In this document: piece after piece, positions 1 through 10,324 of the stretch
Layout of the letters: every line of letters starts with the position of its first letter
Position numbering within the stretch: position 1 is the stretch's first letter
From: Pigoraptor chileana
Taxonomy: Eukaryota; Opisthokonta; Filasterea
DNA length: 26,964 bases
NCBI GenBank assembly: GCA_943704495.1
Contig: CALSCR010000520.1
Location: forward strand, 1-26,964
Reading direction: 5' to 3'
The notes under the pieces: model-generated
What the model saw: the letters and a program-made list of their open reading frames with translations, nothing else
What the model was told of the DNA's origin: nothing
The model's database searches: none
Position numbers and translations under genes: made by a program

Positions 1-29
1 GCGTGTGTATGTGTGTGTGGCGAGAGTGG

Positions 30-150
30 AGAGAGAGAGAGATGTAGGATTCAAGTCAGTTGTGCCCATGGACTCCACGAGAGAGAGAGAGATGTAGGAT
101 TCAAGTCAGTGTCTTAGGCGTTGTTCCCATGGACTCCACGAGAGAGAGAG
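30..150 (-). repeat. Intronic interspersed repeat, copy A (two tandem units with GA tracts)
   Basis: Two head-to-tail units each carry a GA tract, GATGTAGGATTCAAGTCAGT, then CCCATGGACTCCACG and another GA tract. The first unit lacks the GTCTTAGGCG part present in the second. On the minus strand, the sense strand of the flanking gene, this reads pyrimidine tract, ACTGACTTGAATCCTAC, pyrimidine tract. Related copies lie at about 19655-19695, 20022-20105 and 24263-24303. Confidence 0.8.
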
Positions 151-440
151 AGAAAGACAGAGACACAAGAGACAGAAAGCAATAGACGGATAGAAATAGA
201 AAGTGCAGCAGTGTAAATCTTTGCTGCAACCGGGGAATGTGCTTTGTTGAAGCCCCATCTCTGTACCACAGTGATGCTCACTAACAGCTCCTGTAGATGT
301 GCACACTTGCGCCGAGTTATGAGTGTAGACAAGTAACAATAACAACTACAAGCACAACGCGCACACGGAATACATTTGAGCACAAGCACCACACACACTA
401 CCGAGTGCATGGAAAACAGGGCACGCCAAAGATACTATTT

Positions 441-515
441 ACACACACACCCACACACATACACACATACACACACAAGTACACACAAGTACACATAAAC
501 GCACACGCGCACGCG
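441..515. repeat. CA-rich microsatellite
   Basis: Imperfect ACACAC/ACACAT run inside the long presumed intron of the beta-helix gene. Open frames across it are low-complexity and not coding. Confidence 0.9.
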
Positions 516-602
516 TACAAAACGTCACATGACTGCCCGTCAGTCATACACAGCCTCACAGTCTCTATGCATGATATGCCCTTGCCACTGTTAACCACTC
601 AC

Positions 603-1264
603 CAACGACCATTACTGCCCACGCGGAATCCTCCATACAAAGACACGCCATTCGGCAGTGTAATTGCCTCGTTCTCATAGTAAGACCCCGCTGCAATAAC
701 GACAGTCCTCAATCCCCTCTCCTTGGCACGGCGGATGCCAATCGATATATTGCTGCGCAAACGTATAACGTGGTGCACACAGTTAGTGTGTGCAATATTC
801 ACGCAAGCGAAAGATACAACATAACAAGTACACCGGTCAATGCGAATCATTTATCGATCCCTTCTTACCTAATGGGCGCGTTCATGGTGCCTGCGCCACT
901 TTCAGCACCCAATGTTGCGTGAACAAACACAGATGCCGTAGGCTCCGCGGGGAGGACGGATCCCGTGCATTCCTTGTCATACAGGCACCAAGTCCGCCCA
1001 ATACCGAGGCCGGAGCAGTCTGGGGAAAAAGATTCAGATGAATGCATTAACAATTGCACAATTCACATTGCCGGCGCAGCGTACCAAGTTTAGTATAAAA
1101 GCGAAGGGGGTTTAAAAAGTTACAAAGCGAGTGGTGTTTTTCTGGAAAGAGCAACACTCACAGTTTCCAATTCCTGGCGAGACACCGGCACTGTTTGATG
1201 ATGACGGGTGCAGGACTATCACTATGAGGACAACACACAGGGCTCCTCTTGCCAACGCTGCCAT
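603..1264 (-). CDS. Secreted right-handed beta-helix (pectin-lyase-fold-like) protein, 5' exons only
   Basis: Three exons are visible: 1264-1162, 1019-869 and 752-603. They join in phase (1, then 2, then 2) at donors GTGAGT, GTAAGA and GTGAGT. The ATG at 1264 opens a signal peptide with core LCVVLIVIVL, followed by a Ser/Asn-rich stretch. Next comes a short Cys-containing segment (YCSGLG, TWCLYDKEC). The following part reads SVFVHATLGAESGAGT, then IGIRRAKERGL, then TVVIAAGSYYENEAITLPNG and VSLYGGF. From memory, this order (a GDGT-like turn, AA-GxYxE, ITLxNGVSxYGGF) is the N-terminal cap of pectin-lyase-fold proteins, common in bacterial and protist secreted proteins. The last visible exon stops within a W codon after GGFRVGSNGR. 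No acceptor in phase with plausible protein follows before position 1, so the rest probably lies outside the window. Secretion is a firm inference; any carbohydrate-related activity is only a fold-based guess. Confidence 0.75.
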
Positions 1265-1814
1265 GGCTGGGCGTGATGGTTGCATACCGCAGTGTGCTGC
1301 AATCGCAGAGATTGAATTGTGTTGTTGTGATCAGAGAGTGGGGTGACAATAAAATAAGTCCTGTAATCGAATGCTACATGCATCCACCCTTGTTTTTTAG
1401 AGCTCTACAGCTACTTTGCGATGTACGTCAGTGTCTCCAGAACGCGTCGGATGCAATCTGAAACCAACCGCCAATCTCAGTCGGCAAACAAAGTGATGAC
1501 GGATGACGCAAACCTCCATAGCCCCAAAAAAGAAATTATAAGCCTCAATATTGCCATTAATGGTAGCATAATATGCCACAAGAGGCCATATGTGGACTAT
1601 TGTGGGATGCACCACTTGCCAATACAGAGGATACTTACCATGCCAATACTGTGCAGATTAGATTGGGCACCCTTTCAGATTACTGAACACTGCAGTATGC
1701 ACATCACTCAACGGCCACTTTGACTCCAGAGTGTTCATGTGCAAGCAAGTCAAATGTGGTGGACTGCGTTTCGTGATTGCTTTGTTTGGCGATTGAAAAG
1801 TGTGCCGTGTTCTC
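1265..1814. other. Intergenic spacer between divergent genes
   Basis: This stretch lies between the start of the minus-strand beta-helix gene and the plus-strand F-box/LRR gene and must hold both promoters. I see no coding segment, RNA gene or clear TATA or CACGTG element. Short ORFs here have no protein sense. Confidence 0.6.
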
Positions 1815-3968
1815 ATGGCTCAAAATAGACGCTCCGACGTCGTCGATGCAGACGGCAACGCAGCAAAGATGCACCAGCCTCCGCATGACGCCATCGCTAT
1901 TCACAGCGCTGTTTCTCAGGCGGCAATTATGCACAACAACGATGCGGCGGTCGATAAAGATGCATCGCAGTCCGGCAACACCCAAAGCACACGTGCGAGT
2001 GCAATCGACTGTAACTGGAACACACGCTTGCCAATCGAGGTGCTTGTGCACATTTTCGGATACATTGCAAGGGATTCTGTGGGCCCAATTCCATACATTC
2101 CGAGGTTATCTCGCGTTTGCAGAGCATGGGCAGTCGCAGCGCAGGTATGTTTTGTTTTTTGTTCATCAACTTTGTACTGCGCAGACTCAGCTTCGGCTTA
2201 TGAATATGTGGCACTTTTTTGTATACTTCTTTATGGAGACTTGGAATGATTTATCCTTGCAATTTTTAACTGTGGGTTGTTACATATTGCAGGATGCGTC
2301 CTTGTGGGTTAAGGTGGACTTATCGCGAATAAGGGTGACGAATGCCGTTTTATGTGCGTATGCCCGCAACCGTGTGTGGCGCATGCTGGAAGACCTCACT
2401 CTCAACTACCAAAAGTGAGTACATTTGACTCTTTTGTTCTCGAGCTCATTGCATCCTCTCGTCAGTTGCATCGGGAGTTAGAAGCATTTTTCTTTCATGC
2501 ACTTGTGTGTCTTTTTCACTTCTTTCTTTCGTATTCTCAACCAAAGAACAAAACAATGCTCTATATTCAACTCCATGACAACACAATGAGCACCCAGAAA
2601 AGTGAACGATGCCACCATAATTGCAATTGCAACGCACTGTCCACGCTTGAAACGCATTTCAATTGCGTACTGCGAATCGCTGTCAAAGGCATCGATAGAG
2701 GGGCTCTCAAAACACGCTGCGTCTCTGGAACGGATCGACTTGACTGGCATCTCGACGTGAGTCACCTCTATTTATTGAGTTTGATATATTAATTGTAAAC
2801 TGCATCAGTTGTCCTCGGGTGATTAGACTTAGTTTGCTTTCATGAGTGAAAACGGTTCTCTGTTGTGTTTTTTCCGCCTTCTGTGGCGATATCGATTCTT
2901 GCACACAAAAAATGCATAGCGCAATACATGCATTCTACATGCAATCATTCACGATAGCCTTCACTACATATTTATCGTCTTTACAGAGATGCCTGCTCCA
3001 ATGCTACGCTCACCACGTCTCTCTATCGCACGCACGCATCGAAGCTGCGCGGCATTACGCTCGACTATGCACCGAATGTGGCGAAGACCCACGTGGCGTC
3101 TATCCTTGAACATCTCCCCGCACTCACGCACCTGAGTCTCGCGGGGGTCTCTGTTGGCAAGCTATCTGTCGTCCAGCTACGTCACTCTTGCCCTCTACTC
3201 GAGTACATCAACCTCGCCTTTGCTTCTGTCTCGGTTTCTGCGCCACACATTCCCGCATCCACGGCACCACTCTATCCTCGAACACTGGCAGCGTCTGCAT
3301 CTGGTCCCTCCCATGCTCCTGATGAACGCAGTGCAAATGTGGTGGGAAATGGCGTTGCATCGCACGAGTCAAACGGTGTGCGCGAGAGAGATCGCGACGG
3401 ATTCGCCCGGTTAAAGTGGCTTTCGGTTGCATGCGACGACCGGAAAAGCGTTTCAATCGACGATGATGCGCTGTTTGCGCTCGCCGGGAAGTCGCCCAAC
3501 CTGACATATCTCGACATACGCGGGGCTCGTGACATCACGTGCCGATCGCTCTGCCGGTTTGCCGCAACGGGGATAGAGACGCTCTTTGCTGGCCGCTCGT
3601 CCTTTCCTGGAAGTCGTCTACCGTCTGCTCACGTGAGTGGCGTTTCAATTGCCGCGAATGCATGGGGATCCAGCCTCCGCGGTTTGGATGTGTCTTATTG
3701 GTTGTGCAACGAGAGGCAGTGCGATGAGGACATTGCCGCACTCTCAGAAGACTGCGCAAAGCTAGAGTGGTTGAATCTTGCGGGCACCGGGGTCGACGTG
3801 GAGGGCTTACGTAAACTACTTCGGACGGGCCGCTCGGCGTCGTCTCTCAGGTCTTTGTGCGTGGCGGCCTGTCGCCGTCTCCCGAGGACAGCGCGTTTGC
3901 TTGCGAGTGAGGCGGCAGAGGGTGGCATCGCGTGGACGGACGCTGCGGAGCTTGCGAAGATATTGTGA
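1815..3968 (+). CDS. F-box / leucine-rich-repeat protein (FBXL-like)
   Basis: Four exons: 1815-2144, 2293-2414, 2598-2756 and 2987-3968 (stop TGA), joined in phases 0, 2 and 2, encoding about 530 residues. Residues 1-68 are low-complexity. An F-box starts near residue 70 (RLPIEVLVHIFGYI, then PRLSRVCRAWA). It is followed by cysteine-containing-type LRRs, for example THCPRLKRISIAYC, ASLERIDLTGIS, LPALTHLSLAGVSVGKL, SPNLTYLDIRGARDITCRS and CAKLEWLNLAGTGVDVEG. F-box/LRR proteins of this type are substrate receptors of SCF (Skp1-Cul1-F-box) E3 ubiquitin ligases; the F-box binds Skp1 and the LRR arc binds the target. A loop rich in Ser, Ala and charged residues (about residues 290-345) interrupts the LRRs. 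The third exon's acceptor (CACCCAG at 2591-2597) has a weak pyrimidine tract but is the only one that keeps phase. The substrate cannot be inferred. The neighbour on the right converges with it. Confidence 0.85.
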
Positions 3969-4089
3969 GGTCGTGTGTGTGGTTGCGGGTGTTTATCATG
4001 AAGGAAGAGTGTTTCCTTGGATGTATCGATATGCATTATCATGCCATGTCGACAACAGTATAATACCTAAGGTCGATGGTCACGCTGCG

Positions 4090-4095
4090 TTTATT
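4090..4095 (-). terminator. Candidate polyadenylation signal (AATAAA) for the CBS gene
   Basis: TTTATT on the plus strand is AATAAA on the minus strand, about 45 nt beyond the stop codon of the minus-strand CBS-domain gene. It sits in the short gap between two convergent genes (3969-4135). Confidence 0.45.
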
Positions 4096-4135
4096 TTCGG
4101 CGATTTTCCCAAATTTGGGGCCTTGCACGGTTAAT

Positions 4136-6699
4136 TCATTCCTCTACTGCGGGAACCAAATGATGGCCGCCGATATCCTTAAACACCGACGACAGAATAT
4201 CGACGATGCGGACAACAGACGTGGGCTGTCCGGACTCGTCGACCACCCACAATCGGTGAACTCGCGAGACAAGTGCCTTTGTCGCAATGGACAGTAGCGT
4301 CGCATCCGGGTGCACAGCGATCGGCTGAGGCACGTGATCATGGTGTCGTCGCGCGAGATAGTCGATCACGGGCTGCTCCAACTGCGACAGCATTGTTGTG
4401 CGAAGTCCGCGCACATCCGATGCAGTGAGTGTTCCAATGAAGCGGTGCTGTGGGTGCTGTGCCGGCTTGGTGCTGTTGCGTGCCTGTGATACTGCACACT
4501 CGCCCGTCGCTGCCACGTTCCCAAGTGCCGTTCGTTCAGCCACGTCTGCGTTGGATGTGGGTTGCTCATGACGGTGAGCCTCCCTTGTGCGCTCAATCTC
4601 GCTGTCGAGCCTCTCCTCTTGCTGCTCAAGCCAGTCTCCGTGCTCCTCGCGGCGCCCCACAGCGGTTGCGGTGTCGTTCTTTTCCCTCCGCTCTGCGACA
4701 CGCATGGCCTGCTCATCACGCGACATTTGCTCCGCACACCTCAGAGTCCCCAAAAAGGGCGCTGCTGTCTCATGGAGTTGTGAAGCATTCTCACTTTCGT
4801 TGCGAGAGGAAGGATGTCCTCCCAATGTATCCATTGGCGTGCTTGACGCTACAGTCAGTGCGGATCGGAGTTGGTCGGCGTACGCTGCCGTGGTGGTTGA
4901 ATCCGTTCCTCCCTCGATAACGGCCACTGCGTCTGCGCCGGTCACATGCATCATCCGCAGCGCAACAACAGCCGCTGTGGATGGGTCCACAGAGACAAAT
5001 GAGCGGTTGTGTGTCGTATCCGGGAACTGCATGCCGAGATCCCCGATCTATGGACACGAGACACGAGGTGCAGAGTTTGGGAGGAGGTCAGTGTCATGCT
5101 GTGCATGGATGAACTATAACACACTCACAGAGATAGATGTGGATTAAAGGTGGTGCTTTAGTCTGCCATGCCCATAGTCTCTGGTCGGACTAATTGAAGA
5201 GAGTGAGTGTGAGTGTAAATTCTAAATTTTCTTGGTTGCACCATCTACACGTGACTTGACCTATGCAGATCGAGCGATGCTCTACGTGACGGACACCACG
5301 TTGAAATCAGGCACGCGGACACGCAGCAAACATACGCACCAATTTGGAGAAGGAACCCGGGAATTGCGCCGAGTTCTCGACGAGAAACCTCAACACATCC
5401 ACCGCCGATACCATCACGTGATCGTCGTCCTTACTTTCTGCAACGAGGTCCGCGTAGCCGCCCTCCTCTGACGTCTCCGTTGTACGCACAAGAAAATGGG
5501 TCACACCTTTTGCGTGTGTTGTAAATTGTTGGGATGGAGAATGCATGTGAGAGCTTGTGGGTGCAACAATCAGCGCGTGAATGCCGATGGACTGCTGAGA
5601 TGAGGCTTGCCGTACTGCACTACAGATGTATGCAGACGAGCCCCCACCCCCTCTCTCTCTTCTCTCTCCCTTCTCCCCATTCCGACCATCGCTGTCAGTA
5701 TCGGATGTATTAATATTGTGCTCTTACCGTGACACATTCTCTCGAGCACATCGTAGAGGGATGCAGATGGGCTGCTGACGAAGAGGCTTGCGTTGTTCTT
5801 GCCCCCCACGGAGCTGCCATCCCGACCATCTGCCTCCCCAATGAGCTCGCTGATCGGCGTCTTTTTCAGGCCGTGAATGATGTCCTGTGTGTATAAACGC
5901 ATGCACAAACATGCCACACCACATCACAACACAACCAATGCATGCCATGTGCAACGCAAAGTGTCAGGGACGGGATACTGTAAACAGGGAAATTATGGAT
6001 AATGGCTTCGCCGTACGCCGAACCGACGCGTTGACACGAGGCAGTTTCTCAATCTTCTGACGGATAATTCATCGTTTTAGTTTCTTGTCGGGCTGGAACC
6101 CACCTTCCCAACAACTTTCCCATTTTCGTCAAAGTAATCCTCCGCAATGTGGGCCATGATGTCAAACGCGGTGATGACACCGCAATACTTGCGACCGTGG
6201 AGATCGTACACAGGAAGAGCTAGACGCACAGAAGATATATTTGCACCAGGAATCCAGCCGTTGATAAGTTTGACCGCGTCCAACTGTCAGAATTGCAGCT
6301 CTTTAACAGTTAATTCAGCGGTGTGTGGCGAATAAAATGACATACACAGTACCTGTGAGGTTCTGCTCTTGCATCTTTGCGAGCGCCTCATCAATCATTT
6401 TGTCCGCTGCGATGTCTGTCAGTGGCCTTCGCGACCTCGCCAATTGCAACACCCTCTTGCTTCGCAGGAAAGTCTGTTTGTGATAATGCGAAAACAAACA
6501 CACGTAATTAGATGGGACAGGCAACTAGATTAGGTCGGTGATTTGGCCGTCGAAACATCAGATCTGTCATGTGATATGAACCGACCTCGCCGTGGCTTGC
6601 CCTGTGCAGCGCCTCCTCTGCGTGCTTGTGACCGAGGGTGGAACGCACTGCCTCATCTTTGCCGACGCTCAGCCGTAGCATGCTTTCGATGGACGCCAT
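4136..6699 (-). CDS. Four-CBS-domain protein
   Basis: Six exons: 6699-6586, 6473-6353, 6219-6104, 5884-5728, 5506-5340 and 5047-4136, in phases 0, 1, 0, 1 and 0, giving about 528 residues. CBS1 spans about residues 57-105 (LTDIAADKMIDEALAKM, LPVYDLHGRKYCGVITAFDI). CBS2 spans about 150-212 (SLYDVLERMCHG, HVMVSAVDVLRFL). CBS3 spans about 240-440 but is split by an insert. CBS4 spans about 466-515 (ATLLSIATKALVSRVHRLWV). CBS pairs (Bateman modules) bind adenine nucleotides or other ligands and regulate partners. Four repeats in two pairs recall the AMPK gamma subunit and plant CBSX/SNF4-like proteins, but I see nothing that proves AMPK membership. The insert (about residues 271-425) is polar and partly helical (ERREKND, EEHGDWLEQQEERLDSE) and sits in the loop after VAVIEG before RFIGTLTASDV. 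The acceptor at 6220 was chosen over one at 6284 because only it restores the CBS core. Confidence 0.88.
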
Positions 6700-7365
6700 A
6701 TTTCAATGTTTGAGGCTAATGCCGTTCGTGCTATATCCTCAGCTTTTTTGCGCTTACTTCAATCTAAGATGCGATGTATACGTGAAAAAGTCTTGTCTCT
6801 CAAGTGCAAGTCGCATGCCTTACACGCATAGAAAGAGTGAAGGAAGGGCTGGAAGTCGAATACCCTACGCGCATAGAAAGAGTGAAGGAAGGACTGGTTT
6901 GTGCGAATGAGAGTGTGAGTTTGATGGAGTGCCAAGTATGCTCGCTGACGTCACGGAATTCTCCCAAAACAAAAAAGTAAATACTGATCCGCCTTTAACC
7001 AATTATGGACTTATATTATCCATATGTGGAAAGAAGGAGCAGATTGCTCCACTTGGTGGACTGCGAGATTTCCTGACCCAGGCATGTTCGGCAAAACTGT
7101 TCGCATCTCAGTTCAACAACTAAAAAATCAATCTGGTTGTGTCGGAAGAAGCAAAGGCACTTCACTTGGTCGCATACGATCTGCCGGCAACATATCAGTT
7201 CTGTTTGGAGACTTTGAGGCTCAGTGCCAAGTCACGCGAAAGGTGTGGATCCAGGATCTTTGAGCCCAGGTTACTAAACTTGCAAACAAGACTTCGACAG
7301 CAATTCTCTCTGAATGGATGCTGGTTAATCATCTTTTCTGTTTTGTCTGTTGTAACCCCGCAGGA
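6700..7365. other. Intergenic region upstream of the CBS and bacterial-like genes
   Basis: Divergent spacer. It contains a CRE-type palindrome TGACGTCA at 6946-6953, a tandem duplication (6810-6899), and a small inverted repeat GGAGCA/TGCTCC around 7037-7051. A pyrimidine-rich acceptor ends in CCCCGCAG just before the ATG at 7366, so the downstream gene may have a 5'-UTR intron. ORFs at 6929-7123 and 7024-7369 show no recognisable protein. Confidence 0.5.
6810..6899. repeat. 45-bp tandem duplication
   Basis: Two copies with period 45 (starting 6810 and 6855) share CGCATAGAAAGAGTGAAGGA and differ at a few sites. They lie just upstream of the CBS gene start on its promoter side. Confidence 0.85.
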
Positions 7366-7785
7366 ATGAAATCACTTTTCTTTAAAGCCACCACAGTGTG
7401 GTGCGCAATCATCATCGCAGAAAGTGTACACGGGACTCTTCGCACTCTATATGTTGAGCCGCTCCTTGGAGGATTTCGAGCAAGACAAGTCGCCGTTCCA
7501 ATCGGTGTTCTCATCATCTTGGTGATTGTTCGCATTTTCCGTCGATGGTTTGAGGATCGAACTCGTGCAGAATTGTTGGCGGTCGGGCTGATGTGGATGC
7601 TGTCAACACTTGTATTCGAGATTGGGCTTGGTCGTTTTGTGGGTGTCGGTTGGGATCGCGCGCTTGAAGATTACGATGCTCGCAAAGGAGGACTCTTAAT
7701 TTTTGGGATGCTTGCCTTGCTCGTGTCACCGCTTAGTGTGAAGGCCTCGGGAACCATATTAAAACGACCAGCTCGTATCGAGTAA
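7366..7785 (+). CDS. Small four-helix membrane protein of bacterial type (probable horizontal transfer)
   Basis: Single uninterrupted frame of 139 residues. The ATG lies 2 nt after a strong acceptor-like CAG, so any intron is probably in the 5' UTR. The N terminus (MKSLFFKATTVWCAIIIAES, then VHGTLRTLYVEPLLGGFRAR) matches my memory of an uncharacterised proteobacterial inner-membrane family. There, a helix ending AExxHGxLR is followed by GxFRARQ, then EIGLGRF, then YDxxxGGLLxFG near the end; all of these are visible. Hydrophobic segments lie at about residues 8-24, 42-60, 68-90 and 108-126. No function is known to me. The absence of coding introns fits bacterial origin, although a short gene can lack introns by chance. 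It converges with TPGS1. Confidence 0.8.
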   Translation: MKSLFFKATTVWCAIIIAESVHGTLRTLYVEPLLGGFRARQVAVPIGVLIILVIVRIFRRWFEDRTRAELLAVGLMWMLSTLVFEIGLGRFVGVGWDRALEDYDARKGGLLIFGMLALLVSPLSVKASGTILKRPARIE

Positions 7786-8620
7786 GGTGGCAGCAATTGC
7801 ATCCGCTGGAACAACTGTCTCAACCAAAGCATTGGTGCTTTCGCTGCGAGATTAACAACGCGCATTAACTAGGAAGTCGTGCGCATATATATACATATAT
7901 AAATATATACATATAAACGCGGGCTCACGTGATGGAAACGCGCATGCATACGGTGTGGGCACGCAGCGGACTGGACCCCTCGGCTAAAGCTGAGGTCACA
8001 ATGCTGTAGAAGTTTGTATGTCCCCACAATAACAACCGATCCACGTGTTCTCAAGAAGAGGCGGCATTGTTGGCGTTTGCCAAGTCTGCGCATCCGTTTC
8101 TCACAAATCAGATATTGTGTCGTACTGACATTTTCCCGGATTGGTAGGCCATCGTGCGCATACGCACAAACACCTCGTACGCACGCACATACACACACAC
8201 ACACGGAATGTGGTGTACGTCACATTAAGCACATTGTTGATCAAGGCACATTGTTAATCAAACTCACCCCTGACTCTATCCGATTACATTTACACAACAC
8301 GCAGCAATGTTAAAAGCCGCCTCAGATTCTACGTCATTGCATACATAGGGCACATATACAAAGTACATCAGACACGCTGCAGATGTGGAAACGCAATCTC
8401 CGAGATGTCAATGTGAAAAAGGATAGCCAATCAAGGATATTTTTATCGTTTCATCCCGCTATTCAGGTCAACGACACATACAAGCGCGCAAACATATCTC
8501 ATTTCCACAACAAGATAATGTGTAATGCATAACGGAACGATGTACAGCCGCAAAGCAAATCTTATCAAATATTACGCACGATGCGCAACGCATACACGAC
8601 ACACGTGTTCAGCAGCATTT
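7786..8620. other. Intergenic spacer between convergent genes
   Basis: It holds an AT microsatellite (7885-7917, ATATATACATATATAAAT-like), a TCACGTGA palindrome at 7925-7932, further CACGTG sites at 8042-8047 and 8602-8607, and a CA run at 8181-8205. I see no credible gene; the ORFs are low-complexity. Confidence 0.55.
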
Positions 8621-9478
8621 CTACTCTGACAAACCTGCCAACAATTTGGTGCAGAGGAGGTGGAAGTAGTCGGTGGGTGACAAAAGTGGGGGGATATCGC
8701 CCGTACGGCCGCCTAACAGCATCTGAAGTGGAGGCCTGTGTATCTTGATAGATGCAGCGTGTCGCTCGATGAAGAATGGCACCGCCTCGACGGCATTATC
8801 CCCACCAATGCGACCAGACTCGTCTGGGCCGATTTCTTTCACAAGGTCGTTAATGTCGGCAAACATATCAGCAACGACGCACGCGAACGTGACGCCGCTT
8901 CGGAAAACCGAAAATTCGACGATCTCGGCATCCTTAGCGACGATCACCTTGGACATCAACAGTTCAGACAAGTCCGAGGGAACGTCTGCCAGAAGCACGC
9001 GCATGAACTTTAAATATTCTTCACCGGCCAGCGCCCTGGCGGGTCCACTTGGTTGGCCTGTTGCGCCCGTCTGCGTGACAGTGGAGCTCTTCTTCGTCGA
9101 TAGAATGTTATATGTTGCGTAAATAATATCCCCAAAGTTGCTCGAGTTTGGCCGGGTTCGGCGTAGTAATCGTATCGCCTTAGACTGCGCACCGCCACCA
9201 CGCATCAGGTCGAAATAGTAGTCGTACAGAAATTGCACGGGATCATCCGGCCGGGATTGGAGCACGGCGGAAAGGCCTTCGCGCAGAAGAGGTGCCAGGC
9301 CAGTTCTTTCTGTAGCGCAGGGATTACATGTATATTAGCGATCATTTGAAGCCAATGTGATTTTTGGAATGCATGTGCTAGGGTGCCACTCACCTAAATA
9401 GTCATCTACGGAGTCCCGCCTTTCATCTGACTTGGAAGCGCCACGACGGGCCTTTTCTTGTGCCTCTGAGGACGCCAT
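8621..9478 (-). CDS. TPGS1: Tubulin polyglutamylase complex subunit 1
   Basis: Two exons: 9478-9394 and 9309-8621, phase 1, with an 84-nt intron, giving 257 residues. A charged N terminus is followed by an RIIa/DPY-30-type helical segment at about residues 26-62 (DYLERTGLAPLLREGLSAVL, QSRPDDPVQFLYDYYF). The middle part matches TPGS1 as I remember it: EYLKFMRVLLADVPSDLSEL, then KDAEIVEFSVFRSGVTFACV, aligning with the human stretch that ends VPLSVFRAG and continues as a helix. The C-terminal helix carries LSPTDYFHLLCTKLLAGL. In animals TPGS1 is a scaffold of the TTLL1 polyglutamylase complex, which adds glutamates to axonemal and other tubulin. Human TPGS1 is about 290 residues. This gene implies that the organism builds glutamylated axonemes. 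A CACGTG site lies about 130 nt upstream (9610-9615). Confidence 0.85.
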
Positions 9479-10324
9479 TCTTGTATGTGGCGACGTGAAA
9501 AAGAGCTTTACATAATCCGATTCATAAATATGTTTTACGATATTGCAGCTGCTAAGTTGCGAGTCCAAGCAGAGTCGGAAACATTTGAGAAATTACGTTC
9601 CGATTTTGACACGTGAGCTCCCACCCCGTATGAAAAATTAGGCCAGTCGAAATTCCTACTAAAGAAGGCATCAGCCCTGTGATCATTTGTCCATAATATT
9701 ACCTAGTGGAATGGTACTGTAATTAGCCAAAAATCGTGGCCAACATTGTACTTAATGCCGGAATTGGGTGAGGGGCTTTGCATGGCACACGATCAGTGCA
9801 GTGTGTGTTGCTCATACAATCCTCCATCCCCCATCCGACACCACTACAAGAAAGAGATCTCCACAAATCCATCGTTTTCTTCCTCTTTCTACATTTGGTT
9901 TCCTTTCTGGGTGTGTGCCATACGTTCCTGTGAGGTATGTGCGCAACCTCCTGCAAGGATGGATATGATGCGATTGGGGCCTAGATGGGGCAGTTGGATG
10001 TTGCGTTGGCCCTGCGAATGATGGGGGCACAATACGAATGCGATTTCAGCAATGGACGATCCACGCGGCATTACATAACGTCCTTATAGTCAATGGCACC
10101 TTATTGTTCTTGAAAACGGGGCTTGCGTCAATAGTATTTGTGGGCGTATTAGTGTTGGGATTCTGAAGAGCGTCTCAATCCAACGTTGCTCATCCCGCCG
10201 AGCACGTTCGTGAGGCATATTTTGTTCTTGAGGGACGAACACACACTCTTGGGTCTCTGCATCGTGTTTAAACGTATTCCTTTTGTGTGTCTCGTTTGTG
10301 TGTTGACTGTGTGCAGCATTCACA
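9479..10324. other. Divergent promoter region of TPGS1 and RPL6
   Basis: No gene was recognised. It includes CACGTG at 9610-9615. A pyrimidine/G-rich run ends TGTGTGCAG at 10317, 7 nt before the RPL6 ATG, which could be the acceptor of a 5'-UTR intron. ORFs on both strands around 9746-10071 lack protein sense. Confidence 0.5.

Noticed and set aside
4587-5147. 186-codon plus-strand ORF over the CBS gene
   Set aside because: It is antisense to the last CBS exon, whose frame has clear CBS motifs and splice phases.
4136-6699. Naming the CBS gene as AMPK gamma (SNF4)
   Set aside because: Four CBS repeats alone are not diagnostic; I could not see the nucleotide-site Asp pattern or kinase-complex contacts with confidence.
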